Source: an uncultured Bacilli bacterium (GTDB taxonomy: Bacteria; Bacillota_I; Bacilli_A; RF39; UBA660). Taken from it: a stretch of DNA of 52,621 nt. The notes below the pieces were generated by a model. The model did not search any database and was not told the DNA's origin. It saw nothing but the letters and a program-made list of their open reading frames with translations. The stretch lies in contig CAJTZC010000012.1 in the NCBI GenBank assembly GCA_910583745.1, positions 1-52,621 on the forward strand, in the 5' to 3' direction. Shown in pieces: positions 24,845-33,675 of the stretch. The stretch's first letter is position 1. Each line of letters begins with the position of its first letter. Position numbers and translations under genes: made by a program.

Positions 24845-27214
24845 ATGTTTTTGAAAAATAAGAAAGTGCTTACTAATGCGGAAATATATAAATTGGATGG
24901 GTATTTTAGAGCGGCCAACTATCTTTCTGTGGGGCAGTTGTATCTTTTAGATAATCCTCTTTTAAAGAGACCTTTAAACGTCGACGATTTGAAGGTGAAC
25001 GTTGTCGGGCACTGGGGAACGGTTCCTGGTCAGAACTTCATCATTACACATCTCAATCGTGCCATTAAAAAGCACAATTTAGAGATGATTTTGGTCGTCG
25101 GACCGGGTCACGGAGGCAATGCTGCCGTTTCGAACTGCTATTTGGAGGGAACGTATTCGAATGTGTATCCCGATGTCTCTTTGGATGAACCAGGAATGAA
25201 GAAGTTGTTTAAGCAATTCAGCTTTCCAAAAGGCATCTCTTCGCATGTTGCGCCTGAAACGCCAGGTTCTATCAATGAAGGGGGAGAACTCGGGTACTCT
25301 CTAGCTCACTCTTTCGGTGCTGTCTTGGACAATAAGAATTTAATCGTAGGTTGTATCGTCGGAGATGGCGAAGCAGAGACGGGACCATTGGCTGCGAGTT
25401 GGCATTTAAATAAGATCATCAATCCTCGTACCGATGGAACGGTTTTGCCTATCCTCCACTTGAACGGATATAAAATTTCTAATCCAACTGTCCTTTCGAG
25501 AATACCTCGTGAGGAATTGAAAGCTCTCTTGCGCGGTTGTGGATGGAATCCTTATTTTGTCGAGGTCGACAACGTCATAGAAGCACATGAGAAAATGGCC
25601 TCGGCAATGGACATGGTCGTGAAGGAAATTCAAGATATAAAGAGACGTGCAGAACATCGCGAGAACATGGAAAGACCTGTGTATCCGATGATTGTGTTCG
25701 CATCTAAAAAAGGTTGGACTGGTCCTAAAATCGTCGAGGAAAAAGAGATTGAGGGTACGTTTAGAGCACACCAAGTTCCTATCGTCGTCGATAGAGAAAC
25801 AGGAAAAAATCTCGATATTCTCGAAGCTTGGATGAAAAGCTATAAACCGGAGGAACTCTTCGATGCGACAGGAAGACTTTTGCGCACTTACGAGAGTATT
25901 TTGCCAGACGAGGAGCATCGTCTATTCGCAAGTCCACATACGAACGGAGGACTTTTGCTACAAGAACTCAGTACGCCGAATTATAGGACTTACGGGTTAA
26001 AAGTTAACCATGGCAACGTCGAAGCTCAAGATATGACTGTCGTCGCAGGATATTTGAGGGATGTCATCAGACTGAATTCGAAGAACAATAACTTTAGACT
26101 TTTTGCACCGGACGAGACTCTCTCTAATCGAATGGCTCCTCTTTTCGAGGTTACTGACAGACAGTGGAACGGTTCTAAGTTGACGAATGACGAATTTTTG
26201 AATTTCGATGGAACTGTCATCGATTCCGTATTGTCCGAACATATCTGCGAAGGCATGTTGGAAGGCTATCTCTTGACAGGTAGACACGGTTTGTTTGATT
26301 CCTATGAAGCTTTCATTCGCGTGGTGGATTCGATGATAAGTCAACATGCAAAGTGGCTCAAAGTTTGTAGTGAACTTCCTTGGCGTAAGAGCATCGCCTC
26401 TTTGAACCTCTTGCTCACGAGTCACTGTTGGCAACAGGACCACAACGGTTATACGCATCAAGACCCAGGATTATTGAACCATCTCGTGACGAAGAAAGCG
26501 GAGATTGTGAGAATGTATCTGCCACCTGATGCAAACTGTCTATTATCGGTCATGGACCATTGTCTCAAGACCAAAGATTATATAAATGTCACGGTCGCTT
26601 CCAAACACCCTAGACCACAGTGGCTATCTATCAAGGAAGCCGAAGAACATTGTGCGAAGGGTGCAAGCGTCTGGAAATGGGCGAGTACAGATGGAGGTAA
26701 GGAACCGGATATCGTTTTGGCTTGTGCAGGAGATACTCCGACGTTGGAAGCTCTCGCTGCCGCATCCTTGTTACACGAATATATTCCAAAACTGAAGATA
26801 AGATTGGTCAATGTCGTCGATTTGATGAAATTGACTTCTCAGCATCCTCACGGATTTACCGATAGGGAATACGATGCACTCTTTACGAAGAAAGCACATA
26901 TCATCTTTGCGTTCCACGGCTATCCTTCTCTCGTCCATGAACTCACTTATAAAAGACACAACCAGAATATGCACGTACACGGTTATATCGAGGAGGGAAC
27001 GATTACCACACCTTTCGATATGAGAGTGCAAAATAAATTGGATCGATATCACCTCTCATTGCAAGCTCTAGAATATATAAATAAATACAGCGCACAGTGT
27101 ACCGCACTTAAAAAGCATTGTAAGGATATGCTCAAGAAACATGAGAGTACAATCGGAGAGACGGGTATCGATATCGAGGAAGTAAGAAATTGGAAATGGA
27201 AAGACTTAAAATAG
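24845..27214 (+). CDS. xfp: Xylulose-5-phosphate/fructose-6-phosphate phosphoketolase
   Basis: The 789-residue protein has full phosphoketolase length and layout: N-terminal LSVGQLYL and VVGHWGTVPGQNFI, VVGPGHGGNA, EGGELGYSLAHSFGAVLDNKNLIVGCIVGDGEAETGPL (thiamine-diphosphate-binding GDGEAE), the middle LFASPHTNGG, and the transketolase-like C-half with HGLFDSYEAF and the QDHNGYTHQDPGLLNHL motif. It cleaves xylulose 5-phosphate or fructose 6-phosphate with phosphate to acetyl phosphate and glyceraldehyde 3-phosphate or erythrose 4-phosphate. With PduL nearby, acetyl phosphate can be turned into acetyl-CoA. No transaldolase or pentose genes are seen in the window. The TIR-free surroundings and backbone codon use mark it as resident. 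Confidence 0.97.
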   Translation: MFLKNKKVLTNAEIYKLDGYFRAANYLSVGQLYLLDNPLLKRPLNVDDLKVNVVGHWGTVPGQNFIITHLNRAIKKHNLEMILVVGPGHGGNAAVSNCYLEGTYSNVYPDVSLDEPGMKKLFKQFSFPKGISSHVAPETPGSINEGGELGYSLAHSFGAVLDNKNLIVGCIVGDGEAETGPLAASWHLNKIINPRTDGTVLPILHLNGYKISNPTVLSRIPREELKALLRGCGWNPYFVEVDNVIEAHEKMASAMDMVVKEIQDIKRRAEHRENMERPVYPMIVFASKKGWTGPKIVEEKEIEGTFRAHQVPIVVDRETGKNLDILEAWMKSYKPEELFDATGRLLRTYESILPDEEHRLFASPHTNGGLLLQELSTPNYRTYGLKVNHGNVEAQDMTVVAGYLRDVIRLNSKNNNFRLFAPDETLSNRMAPLFEVTDRQWNGSKLTNDEFLNFDGTVIDSVLSEHICEGMLEGYLLTGRHGLFDSYEAFIRVVDSMISQHAKWLKVCSELPWRKSIASLNLLLTSHCWQQDHNGYTHQDPGLLNHLVTKKAEIVRMYLPPDANCLLSVMDHCLKTKDYINVTVASKHPRPQWLSIKEAEEHCAKGASVWKWASTDGGKEPDIVLACAGDTPTLEALAAASLLHEYIPKLKIRLVNVVDLMKLTSQHPHGFTDREYDALFTKKAHIIFAFHGYPSLVHELTYKRHNQNMHVHGYIEEGTITTPFDMRVQNKLDRYHLSLQALEYINKYSAQCTALKKHCKDMLKKHESTIGETGIDIEEVRNWKWKDLK

Positions 27215-27265
27215 TCAAATTTCCTTTATTCTAAAAGAGCAGAATGGTATAAACAGATTATAAAG

Positions 27266-27294
27266 ACACACCGAAAATGAAATAAGTGTGTTTT
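27266..27294 (+). terminator. Weak terminator after phosphoketolase
   Basis: ACACAC (27266-27271) pairs with GTGTGT (27286-27291), followed by TTT. The loop is 14 bases. Confidence 0.45.
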
Positions 27295-27379
27295 GTATAA
27301 CTTTAAAAAATCAATCTGAGAAAGTGGAGAAATCTATTTTCTTTTTTTCTTTGAAAAGATTTAAAATCGAGGTTCGCTA

Positions 27380-27388
27380 TGGTATAAT
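27380..27388 (+). promoter_or_regulatory. Extended -10 (TGGTATAAT)
   Basis: TGG then TATAAT at 27383-27388, 30 bases before ATG 27418. Confidence 0.6.
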
Positions 27389-27417
27389 AGTTTACATGAA
27401 AAGAAGGGCATGATGTT

Positions 27418-28638
27418 ATGAACAAAAATTGGATTATCGGTTTAACAGTCGCTTTAGTCAGCGTCGTCGTAGTGTTTTTTACTCTTAAGGTCGGCTTGAA
27501 ATTTTACAACGAAGAGAAAGAGAAAAAAGCTTTGGAGAACGCTGTCATTCTCGTCGAACTCAAAGAGGATTTAACGGCATCGTTCGACAGCGATGTGAAA
27601 ATAAGCGACTTTATTACGAATATAAATGGAGAAATCATCGAGGACAAAAAAGTAGATACCACTCTCTTGGGGAAAAAAGAGCTGTTCTTCGAATATCGGA
27701 ACGACGACGGCATCAAAATTCCGTATAGGTTTACCATCGAAGTCAAGGATATCACAGCTCCTCTCGTATGGCTAGGAGACTCCTATACTGTCGATACAAA
27801 TATAAAGAATACTTTGGAAGAGCGAATCATGTGCGTCGATGACCACGACGATGAGCCTATTTGCAAAGTCGTAGGAGAGTACGATTTAAAGAAGGTCGGT
27901 TCATACAGTCTCCAGTTCGTCGCGGAGGACACGAGTGGCAATAAGACGGTCAAACCTTTTACCTTGCGCGTCACTAAACCTAGCAGTTCCAATTCTACTT
28001 ATAATCCCATCAAGTATCCTTTCAGTGAAGCGGTCTCTAAATACAAGAGTTTTACTGCTTCTGTCGGCATCGATGTGTCTTCTTGGCAGGGTGACATCGA
28101 TTTCGATAAAGTTAAAAATGTTGGAGTAGAATTTGCTTTCGTTCGCGTCGGTTCTAAATGGGGCATGGATGGGGAGTATTTCCTCGATTCTAAGTTCGAA
28201 CGAAATATGGAAGGCTTCAATCGAGTCGGTATTCCTGTCGGAGCGTACTTCTATTCCTATGCGCGCGACGAGGAAGAAGCTCGAGAAGAGGCTGAGTATG
28301 TCATCGATAAGTTAAAGAAATATAAGGTGGATTTGCCCGTCGCGTTCGACTTCGAGGATTGGTCTAAGTTGAACAATTATAAGATGAGTTTGTATCGTCT
28401 CAATCGAAATGCTGAAGTATTCATGGAAACTCTAGAGAAAGCTGGCTACGAAGGCATGTTGTATGGAAGTTTGAATTATCTAAATAAATTGTGGAAGACA
28501 GACGACAAGACTATCTGGGTTGCGCATTATACGAACAATGCCGATTACGAAGGCAAGTATAAGTTTTGGCAGTTTACGAGTGCCGGAGGAGTCGATGGCA
28601 TTAATGGTTACGTCGATTTGGACGTCATGTATAAATGA
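27418..28638 (+). CDS. GH25 muramidase with N-terminal anchor and Ig-like domains
   Basis: The 406-residue product has one N-terminal membrane helix (WIIGLTVALVSVVVVFFTL), about 160 residues of Ig-like domains (DUF5011-type, e.g. DITAPLVWLGDSYTVDTN and KKVGSYSLQFVAEDTSGNKT), and a C-terminal GH25 domain: GIDVSSWQGDIDFDKVKN (catalytic Asp), FAFVRVGSKWGMDG, PVGAYFYSYA, LPVAFDFEDWS (catalytic Glu/Asp), GYEGMLYGSLNYLNKLW, WVAHYTNNADY, KYKFWQFTSAGGVDGINGYVDLDVMYK. It cuts the beta-1,4 bond of peptidoglycan on the outer face. It opens a five-gene overlapping operon. Confidence 0.85.
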   Translation: MNKNWIIGLTVALVSVVVVFFTLKVGLKFYNEEKEKKALENAVILVELKEDLTASFDSDVKISDFITNINGEIIEDKKVDTTLLGKKELFFEYRNDDGIKIPYRFTIEVKDITAPLVWLGDSYTVDTNIKNTLEERIMCVDDHDDEPICKVVGEYDLKKVGSYSLQFVAEDTSGNKTVKPFTLRVTKPSSSNSTYNPIKYPFSEAVSKYKSFTASVGIDVSSWQGDIDFDKVKNVGVEFAFVRVGSKWGMDGEYFLDSKFERNMEGFNRVGIPVGAYFYSYARDEEEAREEAEYVIDKLKKYKVDLPVAFDFEDWSKLNNYKMSLYRLNRNAEVFMETLEKAGYEGMLYGSLNYLNKLWKTDDKTIWVAHYTNNADYEGKYKFWQFTSAGGVDGINGYVDLDVMYK

Positions 28639-28647
28639 GGTGAGAGT

Positions 28648-29376
28648 GTGAAACGGAAAGTTCTTGTGACAGGTGGGGCAAGAGGAATCGGTCGCAGTAT
28701 TGTGGAAAAATTTGCTCAAAATGGCTTCGATGTCGTCTTGACTTATCTCGAAAGTGAGACTGAAGCAAAGAAAGTTAAAGCGGATTTCGAGAATTGTTAC
28801 GGGGTCGTTGTAGATATATATAAGTTAGATATTCGAGAGGAAAAGGAAATAGAGAAACTTTTTAACGAGCTGGATGGTCTCGATGTGCTCGTCAACAATG
28901 CTGCCTTTAATGACGACAAGGACCCTTTTCTGAAAAGTCAGTACGATTTTATGAACATTTTAAAAGTCAATTTGGTCGGTCCCTTTTTGATGGCTAAGTG
29001 TGCTTATCCGCTTTTAAAAGAGAGACACGGGAATGTGGTCAATATCGCTTCGACGAATGGTATCGATACGATGTATAAGGAGAGTCTCGATTACGATGTT
29101 TCAAAAGCTGGGCTTATCCATTTGACGAAGAGTTTGGCTTCTTTCTTCGACGGAGAAGTCCGTGTGAATGCCGTCGCGCCGGGATGGGTCGAGACGGAGA
29201 AAACAGCTGACATCAATCCTAAGTTTAAGCGAGAAGAGGAAGAAAAAATCGTGGAGAAGCGTTTTGCAAGAGCTGAGGAAGTGGCAAATGTCGTCTATTT
29301 TGTCGCGAAGGAGGAAGCATCGTATGTAAATGGTGCTGTTTTAAGAGTAGATGGAGGAGTAAAGTATGGAAATTGA
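28648..29376 (+). CDS. Short-chain dehydrogenase/reductase (FabG-like)
   Basis: A 242-residue SDR with the Rossmann start TGGARGIGRSIVEKFA, the NAAFNDDK loop, the catalytic YDVSKAGLIHLTKSL Tyr-Lys pair, the NAVAPGWVETEKT turn, and the terminal VLRVDGGVKYGN of the FabG group. It reduces a ketone with NAD(P)H; the fatty-acid role is likely but not proven because other SDRs share this pattern. GTG start at 28648, 9 bases after the muramidase stop. Confidence 0.9.
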   Translation: MKRKVLVTGGARGIGRSIVEKFAQNGFDVVLTYLESETEAKKVKADFENCYGVVVDIYKLDIREEKEIEKLFNELDGLDVLVNNAAFNDDKDPFLKSQYDFMNILKVNLVGPFLMAKCAYPLLKERHGNVVNIASTNGIDTMYKESLDYDVSKAGLIHLTKSLASFFDGEVRVNAVAPGWVETEKTADINPKFKREEEEKIVEKRFARAEEVANVVYFVAKEEASYVNGAVLRVDGGVKYGN

Positions 29377-30592
29377 AAAGATGATAAGTGAAGCTGAAAA
29401 AGAGCTTTATCCCATTTTTAAGAAAATCGATGATGCCGTTTTTGAAAACAGTAAAAAAGTCATCAACGCTTTTCACAATCATTGTATAAGTGAGATTCAC
29501 TTTAATTCGACGACGGGATATGGTTACAACGACATCGGAAGAGATACCATCGAAAGGGTGTTTGCAGAAGTGCTCGACGCCGAGAGTGCCCTCGTCCGAA
29601 ATCAATTTATATCCGGCTCACATGCTTTAAATGTCGCTTTTTTCTCTATATTGCGTCCTGGCGATACGTGTCTTGCCATCTCAGGTGAACCTTACGATAC
29701 TCTAAAAGAAGTCATCGGAATCGTCGAAAACGCCAGTTCATTAAAGTCTTTTGGGGTCGAATATGAGCAAATTGATTTATTGAACGATGACTTCGACGAC
29801 GAGAAAATCATAGAAACCTTGCAAAAAAAGTTTTATAAATTGATACACATACAGAGGTCTAGAGGTTATTCTACTCGGGAAAGTCTCTCTATCGATAAGT
29901 TAAAGCGAATTATCGAAAAGATAAAGACTGTTTCGCCTGATTCTGTCGTGATGGTGGACAATTGTTATTGTGAAATGGTCGAGACTAGCACACCGACTGG
30001 AGTAGGAGCCGATATCATGGTCGGATCTCTTATCAAGAACCTCGGAGGAAGTATCGCTCCTAATGGAGCCTATATTGCCGGCAAGAAGTGTTATGTCGAG
30101 TTAGCCGGAGAGAGATTGACTCTTCCTGGAGAGGGACGCGAGGTCGGACCGAGTTTGGGGATAAACAAAGATTTCCTTCGTGGCCTTTATATGGCTCCAA
30201 GTGTCGTCGGCAGCAGCTTGAAAATGGCGGTTCTGGCGAGTTATCTTTTGGAGAAAATGGGGTGTAGTGTTTCGCCAAGATACGATGAGCATCGCGCTGA
30301 TATCGTCGAAATGATTACATTCGGCAATCCCGATAAACTCATTCAATTTGTACAGGGAATTCAAGCGGGTTCGGCCATCGACGCAAATGCTGTGCCAGAG
30401 CCTACGGATATGCCCGGCTATGAGGATAAGATTATCATGGCTTCTGGTTCATTCGTGCAAGGCTCGTCGATAGAGATAAGTGCCGATGGGCCGTTAAGAG
30501 AGCCTTATATTGCTTATCTTCAAGGAAGTGTCACGTATGAATATGGAAAAATCGCTCTTTCAAGAGCGATAGAGAGAATGATGCAAGAATGA
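29366..30592 (+). CDS. Met-gamma-lyase family PLP enzyme (aluminium-resistance type)
   Basis: The 408-residue protein is of the family annotated as methionine gamma-lyase or aluminium resistance, a fold-type I PLP enzyme: HFNSTTGYGYNDIGRDTIERVFAEVLDAESALVRNQFISGSHALNVAFF, SVVMVDNCYCEMVE with the PLP-binding Asp, and IMVGSLIKNLGGSIAPNGAYIAGK with the Schiff-base Lys. It cleaves sulfur amino acids in the cytosol. It overlaps the SDR end by 11 bases and shares ATGA with the next gene, so all belong to one operon. Confidence 0.85.
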   Translation: MEIEKMISEAEKELYPIFKKIDDAVFENSKKVINAFHNHCISEIHFNSTTGYGYNDIGRDTIERVFAEVLDAESALVRNQFISGSHALNVAFFSILRPGDTCLAISGEPYDTLKEVIGIVENASSLKSFGVEYEQIDLLNDDFDDEKIIETLQKKFYKLIHIQRSRGYSTRESLSIDKLKRIIEKIKTVSPDSVVMVDNCYCEMVETSTPTGVGADIMVGSLIKNLGGSIAPNGAYIAGKKCYVELAGERLTLPGEGREVGPSLGINKDFLRGLYMAPSVVGSSLKMAVLASYLLEKMGCSVSPRYDEHRADIVEMITFGNPDKLIQFVQGIQAGSAIDANAVPEPTDMPGYEDKIIMASGSFVQGSSIEISADGPLREPYIAYLQGSVTYEYGKIALSRAIERMMQE

Positions 30593-30876
30593 TAGTGAAT
30601 GGCAAAGAATTCAACATCTCCGATTTGGTTAAATCGATCGATGTTAACTCTCAATCCTTTGAAAAGGTAGGTAATTTGATGCTCACTAAGAAGGAAATTG
30701 AAATTTTGAAGAGAAATTTCGTCGACTACGAAGGAGCTCCCTCTTTAAAGGACTTAATGATAAGAATTCGAGCCGTTTTGGACGATGAATTCTTAGATAC
30801 AGATGACGCAGATGAGTTGGAGGATGTACTTTCGACGATAGCTGAACGGGATTACTATGAGAACACTAGGAAATAA
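30589..30876 (+). CDS. Hypothetical acidic protein, 95 aa
   Basis: It overlaps the PLP-lyase by 4 bases and the GDPD gene by 20, hence clearly translated in the operon. The 95 residues include MIVNGKEFNISDLVKSID and LMLTKKEIEILKRNFVDYEGAPSLKDLMIRI, followed by a negatively charged helix (DDEFLDTDDADELEDVL). I see no family or membrane segment; a small regulatory or scaffold protein is the most that can be said. Confidence 0.55.
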   Translation: MIVNGKEFNISDLVKSIDVNSQSFEKVGNLMLTKKEIEILKRNFVDYEGAPSLKDLMIRIRAVLDDEFLDTDDADELEDVLSTIAERDYYENTRK

Positions 30877-31567
30877 GATAAAAATTGCCCATCGAGGACT
30901 TTGGGATAAGAAAATTCCTGAAAACAGTCTTCGTGCCTTTCAAAGATGCGTCGATGAGGGAATTCCGATTGAGCTCGATGTGCACGTCTTAAAAGACGGT
31001 AGTCTCGCGGTCTTTCACGACGACAATTTGAAACGAATGACGGGTAAAGATGTAAATATCAACACATTAAATCGTCAAGATTTAGACAAGTATAGACTTG
31101 CAGGAAGCGACGAAAAAATCCCTTTACTTCATGAAGTTTTCTCGCTGGTTCGCGGTAGAGTCCTCATCGATATAGAACTCAAAAGCGATGTAAAGTCTTT
31201 TCGCATTTGTCGTGAACTGGTAAAATTACTTGACGTATACGATGGTGCCTTTTTTGTAAAGTCGTTTAACCCTCTCTATATCGTGTGGTTTAGGGTTTTT
31301 AGACCGGATTATGAAAGAGGCATTTTGGTATCGAATTTGAAAAGTGACAAATTGCCAAAAGTAGCAAAGTGGTTTTTATTTCATATGTATTTTAACGTTT
31401 TAGCAAAACCGGATTTTATCGCTTTTAACAAAGACGATTTGCCAAATAAAAAAATCGATAAATTGCGCAAAAAGGGTGTATCGATATTTCTCTGGACTGT
31501 AAGAGGAGACGCTGTGGAATACGATTATGATGGAATCATCTACGAAAACGAAGAGAGGAAAAGCTAG
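30857..31567 (+). CDS. Glycerophosphodiester phosphodiesterase
   Basis: The 236-residue product has the GDPD core: IAHRGLWDKKIPENSLRAFQRCVDEGIPIELDVHVLKDGSLAVFHDDNLKRMTGKD, with catalytic His in AHRG, the ELD pair, and His in FHDD, and the later VLIDIELKS. There is no signal peptide, so it acts on glycerophosphodiesters inside the cell, releasing glycerol 3-phosphate. It is the last gene of the overlapping run; a weak hairpin with six T follows at about 31583-31609, just ahead of the inserted miniature element. Confidence 0.85.
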   Translation: MRTLGNKIKIAHRGLWDKKIPENSLRAFQRCVDEGIPIELDVHVLKDGSLAVFHDDNLKRMTGKDVNINTLNRQDLDKYRLAGSDEKIPLLHEVFSLVRGRVLIDIELKSDVKSFRICRELVKLLDVYDGAFFVKSFNPLYIVWFRVFRPDYERGILVSNLKSDKLPKVAKWFLFHMYFNVLAKPDFIAFNKDDLPNKKIDKLRKKGVSIFLWTVRGDAVEYDYDGIIYENEERKS

Positions 31568-31609
31568 TATTTCCTACATTTTAAGGAGGAGAACAGCACT
31601 CTCTTTTTT

Positions 31610-31617
31610 AATTATTT
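31610..31617. repeat. Left copy of an 8-bp target-site duplication
   Basis: AATTATTT directly before the left inverted repeat, and again at 31923-31930 directly after the right one. Confidence 0.8.
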
Positions 31618-31922
31618 CGCTCTGTTCTAGATTGTAAGGGATAAGATATTCCCAAAACGTAAAAAAAAGGTCTACTTTTTTGTCCCACTTTAAAGGAGTT
31701 TCAACAAAACATCTGCAGCATTATTTAGATTGGTTTTATTTTCAAAAACTTATAAATTATACTACTCAAATTCTGAAACAGCCTTTAACCATGATGAAAA
31801 AATCAATTGAAAAAAAATGTAATGTCACATCAAGTAACATTTATGATAATACATCAGGTATTGATTTTAGCACTGTCTATGCAGATTATGATTACTCACC
31901 CCTTACAATCTAGAACAGAGCG
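31618..31922 (+). mobile_element. Miniature IS1595-type element, 305 bp
   Basis: The left end (31618-31640) and right end (31900-31922) are perfect 23-base inverted repeats (they begin CGCTCTGTTCTAG). The element is flanked by an 8-base duplication, the length known for IS1595 insertions. Inside is only the tail of a transposase (31680-31913). It therefore moved as a miniature element supplied in trans by a full-length copy. It sits in an intergenic region between the GDPD terminator and the promoter of the next gene. Confidence 0.85.
31680..31913 (+). pseudogene. IS1595-type transposase C-terminal remnant
   Basis: The frame reads SHFKGVSTKHLQHYLDWFYFQ, which is the C-terminal signature of IS1595-family transposases (the STKHLQHYLDWF block), and then runs into non-transposase sequence ending at 31913. 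The catalytic DDE/N core is missing, so it cannot act. Confidence 0.7.
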
Positions 31923-31930
31923 AATTATTT
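31923..31930. repeat. Right copy of the 8-bp target-site duplication
   Basis: AATTATTT, identical to 31610-31617. Confidence 0.8.
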
Positions 31931-31960
31931 TGAAATTTTGTATTAAAAAAAGTCGATTTA

Positions 31961-31969
31961 TGTTATCAT
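31961..31969 (+). promoter_or_regulatory. Extended -10 (TGTTATCAT)
   Basis: TGT then TATCAT at 31964-31969, 18 bases before ATG 31987; it lies just right of the inserted element and was not separated from its gene. Confidence 0.45.
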
Positions 31970-31986
31970 ATATATGGTGATAGGTT

Positions 31987-33636
31987 ATGTTTACAATAGA
32001 AGATATTCAAACTATCGTTCAAAGATTTTATGTAAAAGACGATAGAGTCTATGCTAGAAATATCGACCAAGAAATTGTAGATGAAAAAGCAGTGTTACCT
32101 ATAAAAGCTGCCTATTTGATTTTTAACGAAGCGGAGATTAGATATAAAGCAGATTTGCAGTTGTTGGGGGCAAAATATGTTTCTAGTAGAGAAAAGTATT
32201 TAGAGAAAATGATGGAAAGGTTCTCTGTGAATGGAGAGATTAACGATTTGGGCCAGAATAAGCTGATTCGAGATTTAATCGCTTCAAACGGACATTATGA
32301 AGAGAGCATTTCGAGCGACGGCTTGGATTCAAAATTTTCCATTTTTATCGAACCGAAGAAAAGTTATGGATTGGCTTATTTTAGGTTGAAATTACAGGAA
32401 GTTGGTTTCGATACGGACGATTTAACTTTGAGTTACGACACGACACTTTTAAAAGATACGGGGACGGCAAGACTCTTCATCGATTTTAAAAAAAGGCTCT
32501 ATGTCGAGAGGGAAGAACTCGCGATGGATGATTCTAGCTTCGAGTATAAGTTCGCTTACGACGAGCTCGAGAAAGCCATTATGAAGGAAAAGACCGAGCG
32601 AATCGAATATTGGAGTGACTTTTTGAAACAGTGGAAAAGGGCTAAGTTGAGTGGCGATTTTGAAAGGATAGAGTTTTTAAAAGGAATTGTGGCGACTATC
32701 ATTAAGGATATTGAGAAGCGCCAGCAAAAGGATAAGAACGATGTCGTGCAGAATGCGTCCACAGAACCCGTGAGAGCAAACCAAGCCGAGGACGCTGCTT
32801 TGAAGAAGCCTAAGGTGGTGCCGACGACGAACAGTCCCGTTTCGAATGTCGTGTATCTCGAACCCGATATAAAATCGAATGCGACAAAAATACAGGAAAA
32901 AGAGGAGGAATCGAGGTTTGACGCCTCCGATGTCGACTATATCATAGAGCAAATTGCCATCGCGAGAAAGGCCGATGATAAAGAAGCATTGACTCGTTGG
33001 AATCAAAGATTGAATTCAATAAGCATCGTGCAAGAAAAGAAAGAACAAAAAATTGTGGAAAAACCAAAGATTCTCAACAGTTTGCTCCTGAGATTCGACG
33101 AGGTTTTAGCAGAAATCGAACAGAGTAAAAGAAGTTTGAAAAGTCCGGATGCATTAAAAATGGTCTATTCGGATACGCGAAATGCGATAAAAGTCTGTAA
33201 TATCGATGAAACTTCCGCATTTTGGAAAGGACTTTCCGATGTGGAAAGAGAATTCGCTGCTCAGTTGATGATGAAAGCTTCGGCTCTTTTAGACGACAGA
33301 ATGCGGTATAATCATTGGATTTCTATACATGAGGAAATTTTAAAAGTATTAGGTTGGCCATCCGACATAAAAGAGATGACTCCTCTTCTCTTGTTTTCTA
33401 ATTTGAAAGAAGTCTTTCAAAAAGTAGACGGTCGTATTCTTTTGGAAAACGACAGAATGGCAATCAAGGAATATAGTGAAATGTGTAAGTCGATGTGGAA
33501 GAAATTTAACGACGAGGAAAAACGATGCGGCGCCGTGTTGATGAAAACAGCGATGAAACTGTTGGCAGACGAGAGAGGTTATAACTATTGGACTGGCGTC
33601 TTCGATGCTCTGTCGTCAAAAATTGGCGAAAATTAA
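31987..33636 (+). CDS. Hypothetical coiled-coil-rich protein, 549 aa
   Basis: Not recognised. The first 170 residues are mixed alpha/beta (IKAAYLIFNEAEIRYKADLQLL, FSIFIEPKKSYGLAYFRLKL). Residues about 175-245 are predicted coiled coil (YDELEKAIMKEKTERIEYWSDFL). Residues about 245-310 are a disordered, Pro/Ser/Asn-rich linker, and two repeat-like helical units follow: LLLRFDEVLAEIEQSKRSL ... MRYNHWISIHEEILKVL and LLLFSNLKEVFQKVDGRIL ... RGYNYWTGVFDALSSKI. The two C-terminal units share WISIHEEIL/YNYWTGVFD, suggesting an internal duplication. Soluble; no catalytic motif seen. Confidence 0.5.
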   Translation: MFTIEDIQTIVQRFYVKDDRVYARNIDQEIVDEKAVLPIKAAYLIFNEAEIRYKADLQLLGAKYVSSREKYLEKMMERFSVNGEINDLGQNKLIRDLIASNGHYEESISSDGLDSKFSIFIEPKKSYGLAYFRLKLQEVGFDTDDLTLSYDTTLLKDTGTARLFIDFKKRLYVEREELAMDDSSFEYKFAYDELEKAIMKEKTERIEYWSDFLKQWKRAKLSGDFERIEFLKGIVATIIKDIEKRQQKDKNDVVQNASTEPVRANQAEDAALKKPKVVPTTNSPVSNVVYLEPDIKSNATKIQEKEEESRFDASDVDYIIEQIAIARKADDKEALTRWNQRLNSISIVQEKKEQKIVEKPKILNSLLLRFDEVLAEIEQSKRSLKSPDALKMVYSDTRNAIKVCNIDETSAFWKGLSDVEREFAAQLMMKASALLDDRMRYNHWISIHEEILKVLGWPSDIKEMTPLLLFSNLKEVFQKVDGRILLENDRMAIKEYSEMCKSMWKKFNDEEKRCGAVLMKTAMKLLADERGYNYWTGVFDALSSKIGEN

Positions 33637-33675
33637 TCGATTGCCAATTTTTATTTTTTGAAGGGAAGTAATGAT

